From Romanomermis culicivorax (Eukaryota; Nematoda; Enoplea; Mermithida; Mermithidae), in the NCBI GenBank assembly GCA_963922205.1, contig CAWUHX010000009.1, positions 2,418,001 through 2,482,000 of the forward strand: 64,000 nucleotides of DNA, given 5' to 3'. Each line of letters opens with the position of its first letter. The first letter of the stretch is position 1. The notes under the pieces were generated by a model. The model was not told the origin of the DNA. It saw only the letters and a program-made list of their open reading frames with translations, and made no database searches. Positions 25,701-36,776 of this stretch are shown piece after piece. A program made the translations under genes and the position numbers.

Positions 25701-26947
25701 TGATTAATCTTTTTCAGGTGGATGACATAGACCTTGTGAGGTTTGTGCTTGTATCATCTTTTCAGGTGCTTGTATCATCTTTTTAGATAAGTGACTTGAA
25801 CCAGTTTGGTGAAAATATAGTAGGCATAGGGCTGCTTCTATAATCCTTTTAGATCAGTGACTCAACAGAATTAAACAAAATTCATCAAGTAGATGAAAAT
25901 GCAGTTAGAATCATAAATCACAGTTTTTCTACAACATGTCTGAAAAGTTGTGGCCTTTTTAATGTATTTTCCGGTTCCAGGATTGATATAATGAACCTAG
26001 TCCATAAAAACACAAAAATGCCAAAAACAATTTATTGATTTTTGAACAATTTTCTGGATTTTGCTTTCTTTGGATCTATGTAGCTCTTCAGGGGTATTCG
26101 AATCGCTATGCTGCTTTCACATCTACTGCAGAAATGTGTGAACAGTATAATAAAAAGATAAAATTCTGGGGCATGGTAGGTGAAGGTGCTCGGGAGTGTC
26201 TCCAATCAGGATTTTTCTTCATTTTGGCTTCTACTTTTTGACTGTTAAAACTTTCTTGCAGAGTGTAAAATGTTAACTTGTGAAACAATTAATACATCAA
26301 GCTATAGTCTGTTAGTTGTTTGATAATTCTGCAGTACAGGTAATAAATATATCCCAAGAGGTAGACAAGGGCCAACCGGCAAATACAATGATTTTTATAG
26401 AATTTCCATAAGTATGCCTTCTTCAGAGCAGTGCAGCTCTCAAAACGGTACAAAAATTTTTATGAAAATTTAACCAAAGCAGTAAAAATGCATGAGCTAC
26501 AATATAAGAAAATAAAATTCTGCGGCTTCCAATGGGAAGGTGCTCGGGAGTGCCCATAAACATAATTTTTTCAATTTTGACAGCTCGTTTTTGAGACTTT
26601 AAACTCTATTAAAAAGTGTAATATGCAATCGTTCACTGTAAATGTTACATCAGAAGAGAGCTTATTCTCTCCTCTGTAGAATGAATGTTGATTCCTCAAA
26701 TAAGATAAATCCGATCATGAAATATCGCTTGGATAGTAAGACCACTGAAAAATGCAAAAAAATCATCAATTTTCAAACTTTGGCATACTGTAGCGGCGCA
26801 AATTTTCGTTTATAAGCAAAATGAATGGTACCATGGAACTCAGCGCACGAAACTATCCAAAATATCTGATTTTGAGGTATGATTAATTTTCAACTTATCA
26901 TAGGCCTATGTAAAAAAAGGTAGAATCTCTCAGAAATCGTGTCTTAA
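22748..26947. mobile_element. Long-inverted-repeat transposon, probably non-autonomous (element 2)
   Basis: The left arm (22748-about 23965) is matched in inverted orientation by the right arm (about 25700-26947), with landmarks such as ATGGTACCAT, GGCACTCCCGAGCAC and AATCGCTATGCTGC. Tips are TTAAGACACG...CGTGTCTTAA. TTAA on both sides with unrelated flanks fits a TTAA target duplication, as made by piggyBac or Kolobok elements, although element 1 shows the same TTAA inside a longer repeat. Some imperfect inverted similarity extends inward (24930-25040 against 25440-25560). I find no recognisable transposase. Confidence 0.7.
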
Positions 26948-26959
26948 AAGTTTAATGTG

Positions 26960-28470
26960 CTTCTATGAAAGTTTTCACACATGGCTGAGCCCACCTGAAA
27001 AGGGGTGGACTATAGTTTGTTTTTTATAAAATGCTTCTAAATTGAAAAAAGACAAAAATCAACTATGCAGTCAAAATCGCGTATAGAACGCTTTCACAGT
27101 AAGATTTTTCACTCTAAAAATTGTTAAAAGTTGATTGTATAAGCTCACAAATTTTCAATCTCACATGATGAATAGTTCAGCTGAAAATTGTAAAAATCTA
27201 AAATAGTACTTGCTTTCCACTTTTATAATTTAGAAGCATTTCAAGAAAAACAGACTATAGTCTATCAGAAAATGCCCCGTTGGGGCAGAAAAGAGAAGAA
27301 TATACTTGCCTGGAAGTCACCAAGCTTGAAAAAGAAGTAAACTAGATTTTGGAGAACTTGGGTTAAATTTGTAAAAAATTCACTTTTCTAGTATTGGATT
27401 TTCATTCTTCCTCATAAAAAAATTTTCCATGTCTGTGAAAAAGTATATTCTGCAGTTGAGTGCATCAACACATTCAGCAACGAAACATGTGCATCTTCAA
27501 AATTTTGATGAGGGTACAGGGGTGGACCTTGGTTTTTTTGGCGTTCTTGAGACAAAAAATCCAGAAAAAGTTGACTAAAAAAATTTTTTTCATAACAAAT
27601 TATCCAGTTTTAAAACCCTTGGGGTAGTTTGTACCTCCAACCCCATGTCCTCCCTCACACATGTGAGCTAACTATGTTAAACTTTTTTGATCTTTTTAGT
27701 GTCAATAACAGGAATCAATTCTGGGAAAGTGGCACATGAAATCCCACTCGTTTTTTTTGAAAAGGCTACAGCACAAAGTCTTCTCGGAACTAAATCGATT
27801 GTGCAAGATATTTTTAATTCACTCATTTCATATAGCATATCATATAGAATTCACTCCATAAGTTCTACTGATTACAAACTATAAGCAAATTTATTCTCCT
27901 CTATTTAACTATAAAAAAATAGCATCATTCCCAGTATTTGGGCTTAAGCTGAAATTTACATAAAGAGTGTAAGCTTTTTGCAGGATGGCAGACGGGAAGC
28001 AAGTTCAACCACCCCTGTCGCTTCAGTCCTGCTTTCAAAAAGTTGCACTGTTGTCGTGGGAGTGCAAAAATGGTGGAGGAGAACGGGGTACGGGCATCGG
28101 GGCACAGCCATAATGTAGGCGTGGCTGAACCAGGATTTTTGTCTGCTTTACCCCGTTCTTCCATTTGCAAATTGGTGCCCAATGACTGTAAGCAAGGCTC
28201 AGTTGCACTAAAGGGGTCTCAGATCGAGCTCAAGATAATTTTGAGCAAAAAAGCCACTCGTTTTGATCTCAAGTTGAGTATAATTTGAATGCCATCAGGA
28301 CTATAACGAGCTCAATTATCCCCAAAACAAATAAATATAAAATTTGTGCAATTCCCAAACTCGAACTTCATGCCAAGTATTAGTTAATCCTGAAGTGAGT
28401 ATTGTTTATTCACTGGAAGAAAATAATCTGGACGTTGTGATTAGCTCAAACTCAGAATCATCAATTCAAA
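26960..28470. repeat. Direct repeat DR, copy a
   Basis: Diverged direct duplicate of about 30925-32150. Matching landmarks are AATGCCCC(G/A)(T/A)TGGGG, TCAAAATTTTGATG, the phrase GTGGGCGTGGCTGAA (GTAGGCGTGGCTGAA here) and TTCCCAAACTCGAACTT. This copy contains the MITE at 27011-27259 that copy b lacks. Short reading frames over it are not conserved. Confidence 0.6.
27011..27259. mobile_element. TA-flanked MITE, family M, copy 1
   Basis: 249 bp starting TATAGTTTGTTTTTTATAAA and ending TTTCAAGAAAAACAGACTATA. The ends form imperfect terminal inverted repeats of about 35 bp (AATGCTTCTAAAT against ATTTAGAAGCATT). The paralogous place at about 30965 reads straight through (GGTGGAATAGTTAGTAAATG), giving an empty site with a single TA. 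A TA target site and short size suggest a Tc1/mariner-type MITE. Confidence 0.7.
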
Positions 28471-28479
28471 CTCAATGTT

Positions 28480-29080
28480 GAAATTATCCCCATGTTGGGA
28501 AAGTGCAACCAACCTCAGGTTTCTTTATAGTTCTGAAAATGTCTATAATATGCCTCCCTCACTATTTTCCAGCTAGTGGGAGAGGCAGAAGTTTTGAATC
28601 AGTCGGGAGTTAGAATGCCATTGGTTTACCATTTCTTTACATTTGAAGTTATGTGCATATAATTTTCACCAAGAAAAATGTTACTGTAGTTGATGCCAGG
28701 GGTTGGACAAAATGCATGATGCAGCAGAATGTGCTTTTTTACAGCCGTGGAAATTTTTTTTGGAAAGAATGAAAATCTAGTATAATGAAGGTGATTTTTT
28801 TCCAACTTCAACTCAAGTTCTCAAGAATCTAGTCCCCTTCTTTTTCTAGCCTGGCAACTATCCAAACGATTATATTCTTCTTTTTTCTGGCCCATAGTGG
28901 TATTTTCTAACAAACTAGTATATTTCACAAAAATTCTAGTATCTGCGAAAAGAACATTTGGTGCCGGCTGGTGCTAGATACTGTAGCACTGATGCCTGAA
29001 CATTCCTATCTCTCTATTACAACTGATATGCATGGCAAGAATTTTCCACTTTTCATATTGGTGGTGGGGAGATGGGTGTC
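28480..29080. other. Intergenic, nothing recognised
   Basis: No coding or structural signal seen apart from short random open frames. Confidence 0.45.
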
Positions 29081-29084
29081 GGCG

Positions 29085-29330
29085 AGCAGAAAAAACAGAA
29101 AAAAAACTCCGCAACCATATGCTTAATGCAAAATATGCAAAAATCATAAAAAAGCTGTCCTAGAGAAAGTTTGGGGGTAGTGTTGAACTTTTTTTGGGCC
29201 AGGGGGTGTACAGGGTCTCAGGTTAGGAGGGTCTACCCCCAACCCAACCCAACCCCCTATGTGCATGTCATTCTCTTCTGCAAGTAAAATTCTCTTTTGT
29301 TCAGATAGTAAGAATCACCATCGATCGCTT
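29085..29330 (+). other. Conserved 5'-flank block of F-box family (copy 4)
   Basis: Same block as 9843-10090 (inverted) and 40685-40934: GGCGAGCAGAAAAAACAG, GGGCCAGGGGGTG, CAGGGTCTCAGG, CTATGTGCATGTCATT, then a TTTTGTTCAG acceptor just before the coding exon. This suggests the duplicated segment included the promoter or 5' untranslated region. Confidence 0.5.
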
Positions 29331-30599
29331 TATTGATATGGATGATGTCCTCATTATTAGGGAAATCTTAAAATATTTTGATTTCGAAGAATTGTGCATA
29401 GCGGAGCGAATAAATTCAAATTTCAAAAGTTGCATCGAATGGGAGTTGTATCGGTTAGAATACGTCAATTCTGATCAAATACATATTTTTTTCTGGAAGA
29501 ATGTTATGGGCAAAATTCAAAGATATTGTTCCCATCTGCATCATTTGAAAAATTTTAACTTGCTCTGGAAAAAGAGGTTGTTTGATTCACCTGAGCCATC
29601 GATAGTTGCGAATTTTACTAAAAATTTCCTTATCCTTCTTCAAAGTTTACAAAAATTAACATGTTTGAAAATGCATTTATTTTTTTGTGATTCATTTCGC
29701 TGGGAAAATGCACTGGACTTTGTGAAAAATTCTCATATTTTGCAGAAACTTAGTGTGTATATAGACGGGAGTGAATTATTCAGCAATGAATTACGAGAGA
29801 GAATAAATAAACTTATTGTCAGCCATTCCACCTTGATGAAATTGGAAACTATCCGAGGTGATGATTTTTGGATTGATTTATCATTGTGTCGAAATTTAAC
29901 TCATTTTATATTGGAATTGGATGAAGGAATGAACAGTCGAAAATACGAACAACTGTTGTCATTGCTCGATGTTAATTTGAATTTAGAAAGTCTGAATTTT
30001 GTTAAGGTATCACATAGTAACCCTCAGCTGATCTAAAAGTGGATGAAGTTGCCAAAATTGAAAAGTTTGTTCTTGGACATTTGTCAGTCTGACACCGACC
30101 TCGATGAAGATTCCGATTTACCTTATCACAGATTTATGAAAAATTTATATTTCGTTTGTTTGCAAAATATCAAGATTCGGTGTGAGTCATGCAAAATTTG
30201 TCGCTTTTATATTATCTCGTTGTCCCCTGTTGAAACAATTTTCTTTGCTAGTACCGTATCCGAAATTGGAATTTTATCGCACCCTTCTTGACAAATTTTC
30301 CCTTTACGATCAAATTGAAATTTTCACAATTGGCTTTCAACTGACACGTGAACATCAGTCATTTATTTGCAATGAAATATCGAAAATGGTGAATTTAAAG
30401 TACTTCTGGTTACATTCCGCTACTTTAGCCATCGGTGATGTTCAAATGGTTAGCGAATTGAGGAAATTGAAATTGTAAGTTTCCAACTTTGCTGATTATT
30501 TTCACAAGAGTGGCGGCCTAAAGCCAAGCGGAACTTCTTTGATGCTCAAAGTTTTGAACAACCTCATAGTTAGAATCATAATTGGTGGAACAGCATCAA

Positions 30600-30900
30600 C
30601 CTGTAATATACTCGGCCCCCAAATATCGTGGCCCCTAACCCTAGAGCCAAAACCGTGAGAACTAGAACCTTGGGGTTTTTCATGATTTCGAGCATGAGGG
30701 CAAACTATGGGATGCCTTTTGTCACATCACCTCCATCTGCAAGTGCTCGACGGGGCTCCAAAATTATGCAAAAAATGCACTTTTTAAGGTTCACCAATTC
30801 CACATGCTGCACAATGGGCATGGCATATCCAAGGTCCATACTTCGGCCTGAGCGTCTTGGGGGTGCAATCTCAAATGCGATTTCTGATTTTTTTAAAATA
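30600..30900. other. GC-richer island in intron of F-box copy 4
   Basis: About 300 bp visibly richer in G and C than its surroundings, with a 110-codon open frame on the plus strand (30628-30960) rich in Arg, Ser and Met. I recognise no domain in it. It may be a fragment of an inserted element or an older exon. Confidence 0.3.
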
Positions 30901-30924
30901 TCGCCTCAATTCCACTATAGGGTG

Positions 30925-32150
30925 GTCTTTTCATGCATGGCTGAGGCCCACTTAAAATAGGTGGAATAGTTAGTAAATGCCCCAATGGGGAAGAAAAAAG
31001 AAGAGTGTACTGGCTCGCATAGTTGCCAAGTTAGAAAAAGAAGTGGAGCAGATTTTTGAGAACTTTGGTCAAAGCTGGGAAAAATTCACTTCCGTTATAT
31101 ATATTGGATGATATTCATTCTTTCTCAAAACACTTTGCAACCAAGCATATGCATCTCCAAAATTTTGATGCGGGTGTAGGGATGAACCTTGGCGTTTTTT
31201 GAGACGAACAATTCAAAAAAAGTTGACCAAAATTTTTTTTTTTTAATACCAAAACGGTAGCCGCAAGGTCCTGGGTTCAAGTCCCAGACCGAGCCTAACT
31301 TGTACTGAAGCCCCGAGTAGCGGGAACAGGTTGCCTCAACAGGACTTTTTTACTGAATTTTGTCTCAACAAAAGGAATCAACTATGGAAAAGTGGCACAT
31401 AAAATCCCACTTGACTTTTTCAAAAAAAAAGTACAGCACAAGGTCTTAGAACTGAACCTATTGTGATGATATGTTTAATTCACTCCTTTTATGTAACATA
31501 TGGTATTGAACTCACTCAGTACAGTAAGTTCTACTGATTAGAAGCTATAAAAAAATTTATTCTTCTCTATGTAACTATTCAACAAGACAGCGTCATTTAC
31601 AGTTTTTTGGTTCAAACTGAACTTTGCAGAATAAGCACTTGTTGCGGGATTGCAGACGGGAAGCAATTTCACCCATTCCTGTTGGTCCCGACCCCTAATG
31701 TGGGCGTGGCTGAATCAGAAGCATTTTAATGGCCTTTTTGTATGCTTTACCCCAAGCCTGTAGCCGGGAATTTTTTTCGAGCGCTAGCACACGTTTTTTT
31801 CACTCAATTGGCATTTCTGATTTGAGTTGGAAAAAAATCAATACCTTTGCCTTTTTCAACACTTGAAACATTTCGGGGGCCATGCCCCCCCCAACCTACC
31901 TGCCTACAGGCCTACCTGTTTACCTGCTATCAGGATTATAATGAGCTCAGTGTCGAGATTATCCCCAGCTCGAGCTGTCGGGTTGTTTTCTTATCTCTAG
32001 AGGAAACAAATATATAAACGTCTGCAATTCCCAAACTCGAACTTACACCTCGGTAGTGGTTAATCATGAAGTGAGTATTGTTTGTGCACTGGAAGAGAAT
32101 AATTTGGACATTGCGATTAGCTCCAACTCAGAATCAGCAATTCAGCAAAC
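30925..32150. repeat. Direct repeat DR, copy b
   Basis: Second copy of 26960-28470, lying in the intron of F-box copy 4. It lacks the MITE of copy a and instead carries a tRNA-like insert near 31240-31350. Confidence 0.6.
31253..31296 (+). other. tRNA-like 3' half (T arm and acceptor strand)
   Basis: The segment contains a perfect T-arm, CTGGG/TTCAAGT/CCCAG, with a B-box-like GGTTCAAGTCC, followed by ACCGAGCC. No matching acceptor strand, D arm or anticodon arm lies upstream; an oligo-T run precedes it instead. I read it as the remains of a tRNA-derived SINE or tRNA pseudogene, not a working tRNA. Confidence 0.4.
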
Positions 32151-33329
32151 TGATCCAAAATCAGCAAACTGATCCAATAGAGTCAAAAAGGTTCGGAATT
32201 AGGGTCAGTATTGTTTTTATTGAAACTTGACGCTTCTTAAGTTAATTTCTGCATCTGAAAATGTATTTTCATGCTCAAAAATGTTGAAACACCACCGCTT
32301 TTCCTGTATTTGTATGTCAAAAGAAGCCTTAGGAAAAACATGTCAAAGTGATCAATTTTGCCATTTGTTGAAGAAATAGTGTCAGAATTGTTCTGATACT
32401 TGAATGCAGAAATAGTCGTTTTCCAAAAAACCCGCGAGAATCATTTTTTGACATGTGTTTCGTAAAACGATTTTTCGGGTAATCATGAAACGTGTACTTA
32501 CGAGGAAAGTCGGCATATAAAGCAATGACAGTCATTTTTATGTTCACATTCATGGGAGTTTTTTGACAGGAACTTTTCTTTTTTTTCTGGTAATGTGAAC
32601 TTGCTTTCAGTCTGTGTTGGTCAGGAGAAGATGCTGCAGCATTGAAAATGATCCCTTCTAGCTGTTCCTTGGAAGGTTCAGATTTGTACGATACTGACAT
32701 TAGTTCTCCAGAATAGTTCGACCTCATCTTGGATCAATGTCCAAATTCACGTTATCATTCCATCGACTTTCTGAGTGGCAAACAAGTGTGCGAATTTCCC
32801 CTCAAAGCACCTAGCCTGCAATATTTGCGATTAAGCTAGAGACGATTAACTATTTTTTGACATGATCATTGACGATGTTACATTTTTGAAAATTTGCCAA
32901 ATTTGCGTAACTTATGCGTTCATCCCCGACTATTCAAACTATTGTTCGAACACGAGCCCATGAAACGTTTGTGTAGACGAAGAAGATTGTCGGTCACTAT
33001 GCTTTGGCATTCCCGAGAGGAGTTGATTCTTGAATGGATTCATCTTAGCTGCATAAAACACATGGAAGTGAAATCCTGCTGCAACGCTTGGTGTATTTTC
33101 TGTAAAATGTAAATTTTTTTTGAGAGTTAATTAGTAAACATTTCCTTTGGTCTATACCGCTTGATAATTGCTTATTCTATTATTATCTAGATGAGTCTGT
33201 ATATGTGCTCAAGAGTCAAGGCCACACATGGATGTGGGAGGGAACGTTTCGAGAGTTTGACCCCCGGCAGACTTTGACTGACATACAGCAATGATCGAGA
33301 AGTTAACGAAGGAAAATGGGTTTCACCCC

Positions 33330-34136
33330 TATTCAGCGAAACACTACAGCGATCCTCAAAACAGTGATTCTCAAAACAGCGAAGTATGAGAACAGATTCT
33401 CAAAGATCGCCAGATTTCTGACATGGCTTTATAGCATGTGTTTTTACGAGATTGCAGCTTTTTATTCTTGTTTGTTTTTTATTAATATACATGTTTTTTG
33501 TTTCTTTTTTCCTTCATCGATTTATTTCTTTGAATATTCTGATTTTGTGCTATCTTTCGTATAATTTTTTCAGGTTGTGTACTTTTGTTCTATTTTTTAC
33601 CTACTTTTTCTACATTGTTCTACTTCTCATGTCTTTATCATTCGTTTTTTGTTCTGCTTTTACTGCTTGATTATTTTAATCATTTTATCTTATTTCTTTG
33701 TTTTATTTTATTTATTCCATCAATTTAATTTTTTTGCAATGCAATTAAGCTGCATACAAAACAACTTTAATGGAAAATCCTTATGATAATTTTTTGCTTT
33801 TGTTTTTTTCCAACGTTTCAAAAAATGCATTTCTCTCAAAATTTTTATGTGATTTTGGAATGATCCGTTCGCGCATAGCTACTGCAACTGCAGCACAAAA
33901 CCATGTGAAATTTAGATGGTCAAATGTCACTAAAAATAGACTATCTCAACTATCAAAAACGATTTTAATTTAGCTAATTTCCATATTGTGTGCGTTTACT
34001 CTAATGCATAGAAATTTTTAGTATCCGCTGTATTGGGATTCGCTTTTTTGAGACTTCGCTGTAATGAGAATCCCTGTTTTGAGTCTCGCTATTTTGAGTT
34101 TCGCTGTTGTGGGTTTCGCTGTATTGGGGACACGCC
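33330..34136. repeat. Foldback-like element with inverted short-repeat arrays
   Basis: The left array (about 33330-33415) is built from CTCAAAACAGCGAA-like units. The right array (34020-34136) carries their reverse complement (TTCGCTGTNTTGNG). The interior is T-rich (33440-33740) and then non-descript. Inverted arrays of short tandem repeats around a spacer are the layout of foldback (FB) elements. It resembles the larger example at 57.2-59.2 kb, although the repeat unit differs. Confidence 0.5.
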
Positions 34137-34286
34137 GGAAAATGATCAATAGAGAAGCGAAAGTTGTCAAAAAATGAGAATGATGCTGCAGTCTAGCAAT
34201 TTTTCTAAACAAACCATAGATGATTCCAAAAAAGTAGCATTCAAAGTGCAGTCTGACGAAATTATTAGACACATCTGACTAATATG

Positions 34287-34533
34287 TAGTCTGTTTTTTA
34301 TGAAATGCTTCCAAATGGAAAAGTGACACAAATCAGTATCGTCGTCAAAATCGCTTACATAGAGCTCTTACCGTAAAATTTTTCACTCGAAAAATTGTTA
34401 AAGTAGTTCAGTATGCTCGCAAATTTCCATTGCTCTATTATATACGGTTGTTTATCAGAAAATCGTAAAAATCTGAAATACTACTTGCTTTCCACATTCA
34501 TAATTTGGAGGCATTTTAAGAAAAACAGACTAT
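34287..34533. mobile_element. MITE, family M, copy 2
   Basis: About 247 bp similar throughout to 27011-27259: TAGTCTGTTTTTTATGAAAT at the start, TTTTTCACTC(G/T)AAAAATTGTTAAA in the middle, and GAGGCATTTTAAGAAAAACA before GACTATA at the end. Flanking TA dinucleotides are present. Confidence 0.65.
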
Positions 34534-34539
34534 AAGTAT

Positions 34540-35542
34540 ACTGCTTGGTTGTAAGAAGACCTACAGTCCAACGCTCATACAATGCCTACAAACTTCAAAC
34601 ACAAACAATTTGTGGATTGTTTGAGAAAAGTTTGGAGAGGAAAAAATACTCTCAAGCACTCCACAAACATTTGTCAAACACTGTCGTTTATAGTTTAGCC
34701 GAAAAACTTATATGTGTCATCTGTGTGTCATAAATCATGGGAACAGCTTATATTACCAATTTCACACTAAACAAAGTATAGTTCATGGTTCTAGGACAAT
34801 TCGCCCCCCACCATTTGCCCCCAACACAATTCGCCCCTGGTACTTACCTGGTTTTAGATTTAAAAGCAACTCCATGATATGTTATGTAATTTATCTCCAG
34901 ATTTTCTTTTTCCTGGTTCATTTCTAGTATCTTTTTATAGGGATCTATGGAGAGCAATTGAGATAATGACAAAGTATCACAATTAATCTACGTGTGACTA
35001 TATCGTGTTCTTCACTATCTTTTTTGTGACAACTTTTCAGTGTACCAAATTCAAAAAAAAAATAAAAATAGAAAAAACAGAAGAAAAATGTAGAGGAAAA
35101 AAATAAGAGAAATTAGAATGAGTAAAAAGTAATCAGAAAAAATATAAAATAAGAAAATAAACAAGAAAGATGAAAGACAAAAAAGAGGAACACAAGAAAA
35201 AAAAATTAAACGAAAAAAGGGACAAAAAACATAAAAAACAAATGCAGATCGAAGAATATAAATAATTCGCAATTCTGCTTATGATATCCGTATTACACAT
35301 TAAAATCCTGCGTAAATTCTCCCAGGTATTCACGCCATGAGACTAAAATTTGGCATGGTTTCTGGCCTAAAATAACTTTAAAAAAATTATATTTTCTATA
35401 TTTATAATTCACAATAATGTGAAAAAATTAAAAATTAAAATATATTTAGAACATCATCATTACAAAGAATTTTTAAATTGCCAGTGTTGAAATTTTTCAC
35501 AAATTTTTGGTCGAAATAGATTATTTTGAGTCATTTAAACAT
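34540..35542. other. Intergenic; A-rich tract 35045-35270
   Basis: No gene. A purine-rich block (AGAAAAAACAGAAGAAAAAT-type) lies at 35045-35270. Near 34798-34845 a CAATTCGCCCC-type word repeats about every 45 bp with a related word between. Confidence 0.45.
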
Positions 35543-36479
35543 TAGCTGCAAGCTTTCATTTTGAACTCGGCCACACATTTTGTTTCAAGTGCAAAAATTA
35601 CCGGCCACTTCAATGATACGGAACTACTGCTCAAACGCCTGTATTGCTGACTGTAAGAGTAAAAACCGCACCAGTAAATAAATCATATATTCAAAGAAAA
35701 TTAAAAAGTTATTTGTCGACCTTTATTTGTAACATTGCTGTGGATCTTTTTCTTCTTGTGCATAATACTTGCACTCTGCATGCAGAATTCATAAATAAAC
35801 ATGCTGTTTCGGCTGGGAAAAATCTCTAGGTTTTGTACATGGATGTGTAGAAGTGCTATTACATAACTGCCAACAATTATTTTTATATCTGAATTTTTTA
35901 AATTAAAAAAACAGTGAATTGGGGGCCAATTACCCGGGGAGAACTGTGGAGGGGGGGGGGCGAATTTTCCGTATCCGATAGTTCATACTGTACTCTTTTT
36001 ATCCTATCAACAAGACAAAGAATAATTTCTCTGGTTGATATCATCAAAGAAGTACAGTATGAATGTATACTGATGTAAATGGTTTCAGACATGATGTTTG
36101 TTGATACTGCATAATAATTTATTTGCACTATGATCCATTGATTTAAGAATGATCAATGCAGTGTTCAGAATTTTGACAAATGCAACTTTACTCGAAGTCA
36201 TAGGATCATGAAATGTGGTGAACAAGTGTGACCATCACTAAGTGTGGAAAAATTTAAACGAGAAATAATTCATCAAAGAGATTGCAATTAATATTTCATA
36301 GTGTACTGAATGTCAGCATGAATTCAAGACCAAATTACTACAAGTTCTTCAGTCTTACTATTTCTTCCGTCACAAATTACTATTTTTATTTTGGTGCGAT
36401 GCAATTTCTCTCCCATGAAGAGAATTTTTTATACATAGAATGAAAAACAATCGATTACTGTACATATTGCACAAAAAAT

Positions 36480-36749
36480 TTACTGAGCACTTTTATTGCG
36501 CGATTTTCGTAGAAAAACATCAATTGCTTTGTTGCATGTTCTCCAAACGTCAGCATATTTTTCGTTTGTTTGGGGTGGAAAACAAGTCATAACAGTTTCT
36601 TTGATATGCTGAATACGCCGCCGTGACAATGGTTCTTTTCCTTGCCAACCCCCTACGTTACTGTTCATTAATTCATGAGGTGTATATAGCTTTTGTAACA
36701 TTTTTGTACAAAATGAATGCTGTTTGTCTAATAAGTCGAATTTCGCTTT
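36480..36749 (-). pseudogene. BEN-domain coding segment, unit B
   Basis: The best-preserved BEN segment in the window. From about 36749 the minus strand reads KFDLLDKQHSF, then KMLQKLYTPHELMNSN, EPLSRRRIQHIKETVMTCFP, YADVWRTCNKAIDVFLRKSR and a stop at 36480. This matches the BEN pattern (LF-T-EEL ... L...K...IK..V...FP ... W..C..AI....R). Upstream coding sequence is separated by the transposon at 36777-37779 and the coiled-coil exon is deleted, so a functional product is unlikely. BEN domains act in DNA binding and chromatin repression. Confidence 0.6.
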
Positions 36750-36776
36750 GAGAAAGGAAATTTTGGGTCGTCATTG

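Larger units (their letters stand above)
29338..33112 (+). pseudogene. F-box/LRR-like family copy 4 (exons 29338-30474 and 32611-33112)
   Basis: ATG GAT GAT at 29338 opens 232 codons closely matching copy 3. A TAA near 30034-30036 replaces the Glu codon of the LVEKLM segment. Past it the frame continues (KLPKLKSLFLDICQ) until a small deletion near 30180 shifts it; ESHAKFVAFILSRCPLLK then resumes in another frame to the donor ATT|GTAAGT at 30475. Exon 2 starts after TTGCTTTCAG at 32611, contains a TAG where copy 3 has a Ser codon (SPE.FDLILDQCPN) and another stop near 32838, and ends EPMKRLCRRRRLSV...WIHLSC. The 2.1-kb intron holds direct repeat copy b. Clearly inactive. Confidence 0.8.

Noticed and set aside
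30628-30960. 110-codon frame as a gene in the intron of F-box copy 4
   Set aside because: No domain, no splice or promoter support; explained by locally higher GC. Kept only as a compositional feature.
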